This document shows, piece after piece, positions 62,856 to 64,000 of a stretch of DNA of 64,000 bases. Source of the stretch: Eleginops maclovinus. Taxonomy: Eukaryota > Chordata > Actinopteri > Perciformes > Eleginopidae. Each line of letters starts with the position of its first letter. The first letter of the stretch is position 1. The stretch lies in contig NC_086355.1 of the NCBI RefSeq assembly GCF_036324505.1, forward strand, positions 21,752,518 to 21,816,517, given 5' to 3'. The position numbers and the translations under genes are program-made. The notes below the pieces were generated by a model that saw only the letters and a list, made by a program, of their open reading frames with translations, made no database searches and was not told the DNA's origin.

Positions 62856-64000
62856 GTAAGAGCTACAACTTAAAACTGAAAAAAAAATGGTCATATGGTC
62901 ATCTTCAATTAGCCACAGATGTACTAGACATTAGTTGGGTAGTTGGAGTCTCGTAAAAATTGTAGTTCTAATCTGTAGATGAGCAGTCGTATAATTTAAT
63001 TGTTCCACTGAGGGTGAAATCACACATTGAAACAGGTGTGATAATATTGCCTAAGTCATATCTCCAACAGCGCTCATTAAATCGGTTCCAGACTAGACCT
63101 GCTTGGCAAAACACTTGTAGCGTGAGCTGTTACACTGATTAAGCTGTTCACATGAAGGCAGTTACAATTTGGAAAAGCATTACAATGTTCCCTTTTTTCT
63201 GCTATATTTGAATTTTTTCTTATTTTGGATGTCTTTTCTAAGAGGATTTTATTGTTTTTCCCAGGAAAAGAGCCGTGTGTACATGTTTACTTTTAAGTAT
63301 GATAACTCTGTGCTTTCAGGATTAGTAGGGAAGTCTCTCTTTTGCTATATTGGGGTGTTTTTGTCTGCTCAGAGATATACTGTACTAAAGCATAGGGGCA
63401 TTTAATCCTGCCTATCCGTTCAAATGAGTGTTGTTGTGTGCCAAGCCACTCTTACACAACTCTGTTTTAATGGGTTCAGTGGCATATATCCAGTGATGAT
63501 CTCGGGCTATCTGTTACTGAGTGAGAAGCTTCTGTGCATCGATGCTGAAAGGGACACACATTACACGCAAATATAATCATTCCCACACAAAGAAACATGC
63601 ATGCACTGTACAATGCTGTAGTTGCAAAGGCCTACGACCCTAACAAACAAAAATAATTTGAAAGACGTGAATGATGCATCTTAATAAGTACAAAAATAAT
63701 GAAGATTAATTACTTTATAATCTGGAACCTAATACGGCAGTGAACAGCCTTTTATGTTTGCCTTCAGGTGTCTTCTACCAGGGTGGTTTCCACAGTATCC
63801 GGCACTCCCATGAAATAATAAATAAATCTGAACATCTCTGCCTCGTCTCACAGAGCCTGTCATCAGCCGTGTGATATAGAGTTTTTAATGTATAACTTTA
63901 GAAAAATCTCTGGCTTTACATAAAGGTTCACCAGCATTTCACAATTAAAATTATAGGCAATAACACCAAAATACTGTAAACAGAACAACAGTAGATATTT
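62856..64000. other. No gene recognised
   Basis: AT-rich sequence; the hydrophobic open frame at 63169-63405 has no recognisable domain and is not called. Confidence 0.5.

Overview
The window looks like a non-coding, repeat-rich stretch of a ray-finned (teleost) fish genome. Evidence: an AT-rich background with no long host ORF; very long (TG)n, (GGAA)n and (ATT)n microsatellites; fish-type LINE fragments (an L2/CR1/Rex1-like family, a Rex3/RTE-like C-terminus); tRNA-derived SINEs; several hAT-like and MITE-like elements; and one nearly complete Ty3/gypsy-type LTR retrotransposon. I found no host gene I can name, no rRNA or functional tRNA gene and no CRISPR. Two short ORFs that follow good splice-acceptor sequences (26571 and 27727) are the only host-exon candidates, both weak.

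Layout. 1-11820: mostly unique AT-rich sequence, with a TIR element (1832-2155), a (GGAA)32 tract, a decayed fish repeat and a 5'-truncated LINE ending in (TGGA)n. 11821-12604: an old tandem array of about five ~170-bp units. 12605-18806: a (TG)n tract, a second copy of the TIR element, one hAT-like end and a 1.3-kb LINE on the minus strand. 18807-34175: mostly unexplained, with a decayed repeat, a SINE, an (ATT)n tract, two L2-type LINE remnants and the two exon candidates.

34176-41287 is the most informative part, a three-level nest. A ~1.17-kb hAT-like DNA element (8-bp target duplication CCCTACAG) was split by a 5.9-kb Ty3/gypsy element on the minus strand (5-bp duplication CATAC). The 5' LTR of that element was then split by a 335-bp tRNA-derived SINE (duplication TATTTA). 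The two LTRs read as identical once the SINE is removed, so the insertion is young. The pol frame is open for 1381 codons (Cys4 zinc motif, protease, RT, RNase H, integrase), but the gag part carries an in-frame TGA and frame changes. The sequence next to the 5' LTR is complementary to a site inside the LTR. This resembles the Tf1/sushi self-priming arrangement rather than a tRNA primer site.

41288-64000: another copy of the Rex1/L2-like LINE on the plus strand, a 763-bp element with long inverted ends plus a short relative near 62.7 kb, a 923-bp hAT-like element, three more copies of the CCAAT-bearing TIR family, a second long (TG)n tract, and a heavily decayed DIRS/Ngaro-like retroelement on the minus strand (59-61 kb). 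The genes do not form a host pathway; the biology here is that of successive transposable-element insertions.
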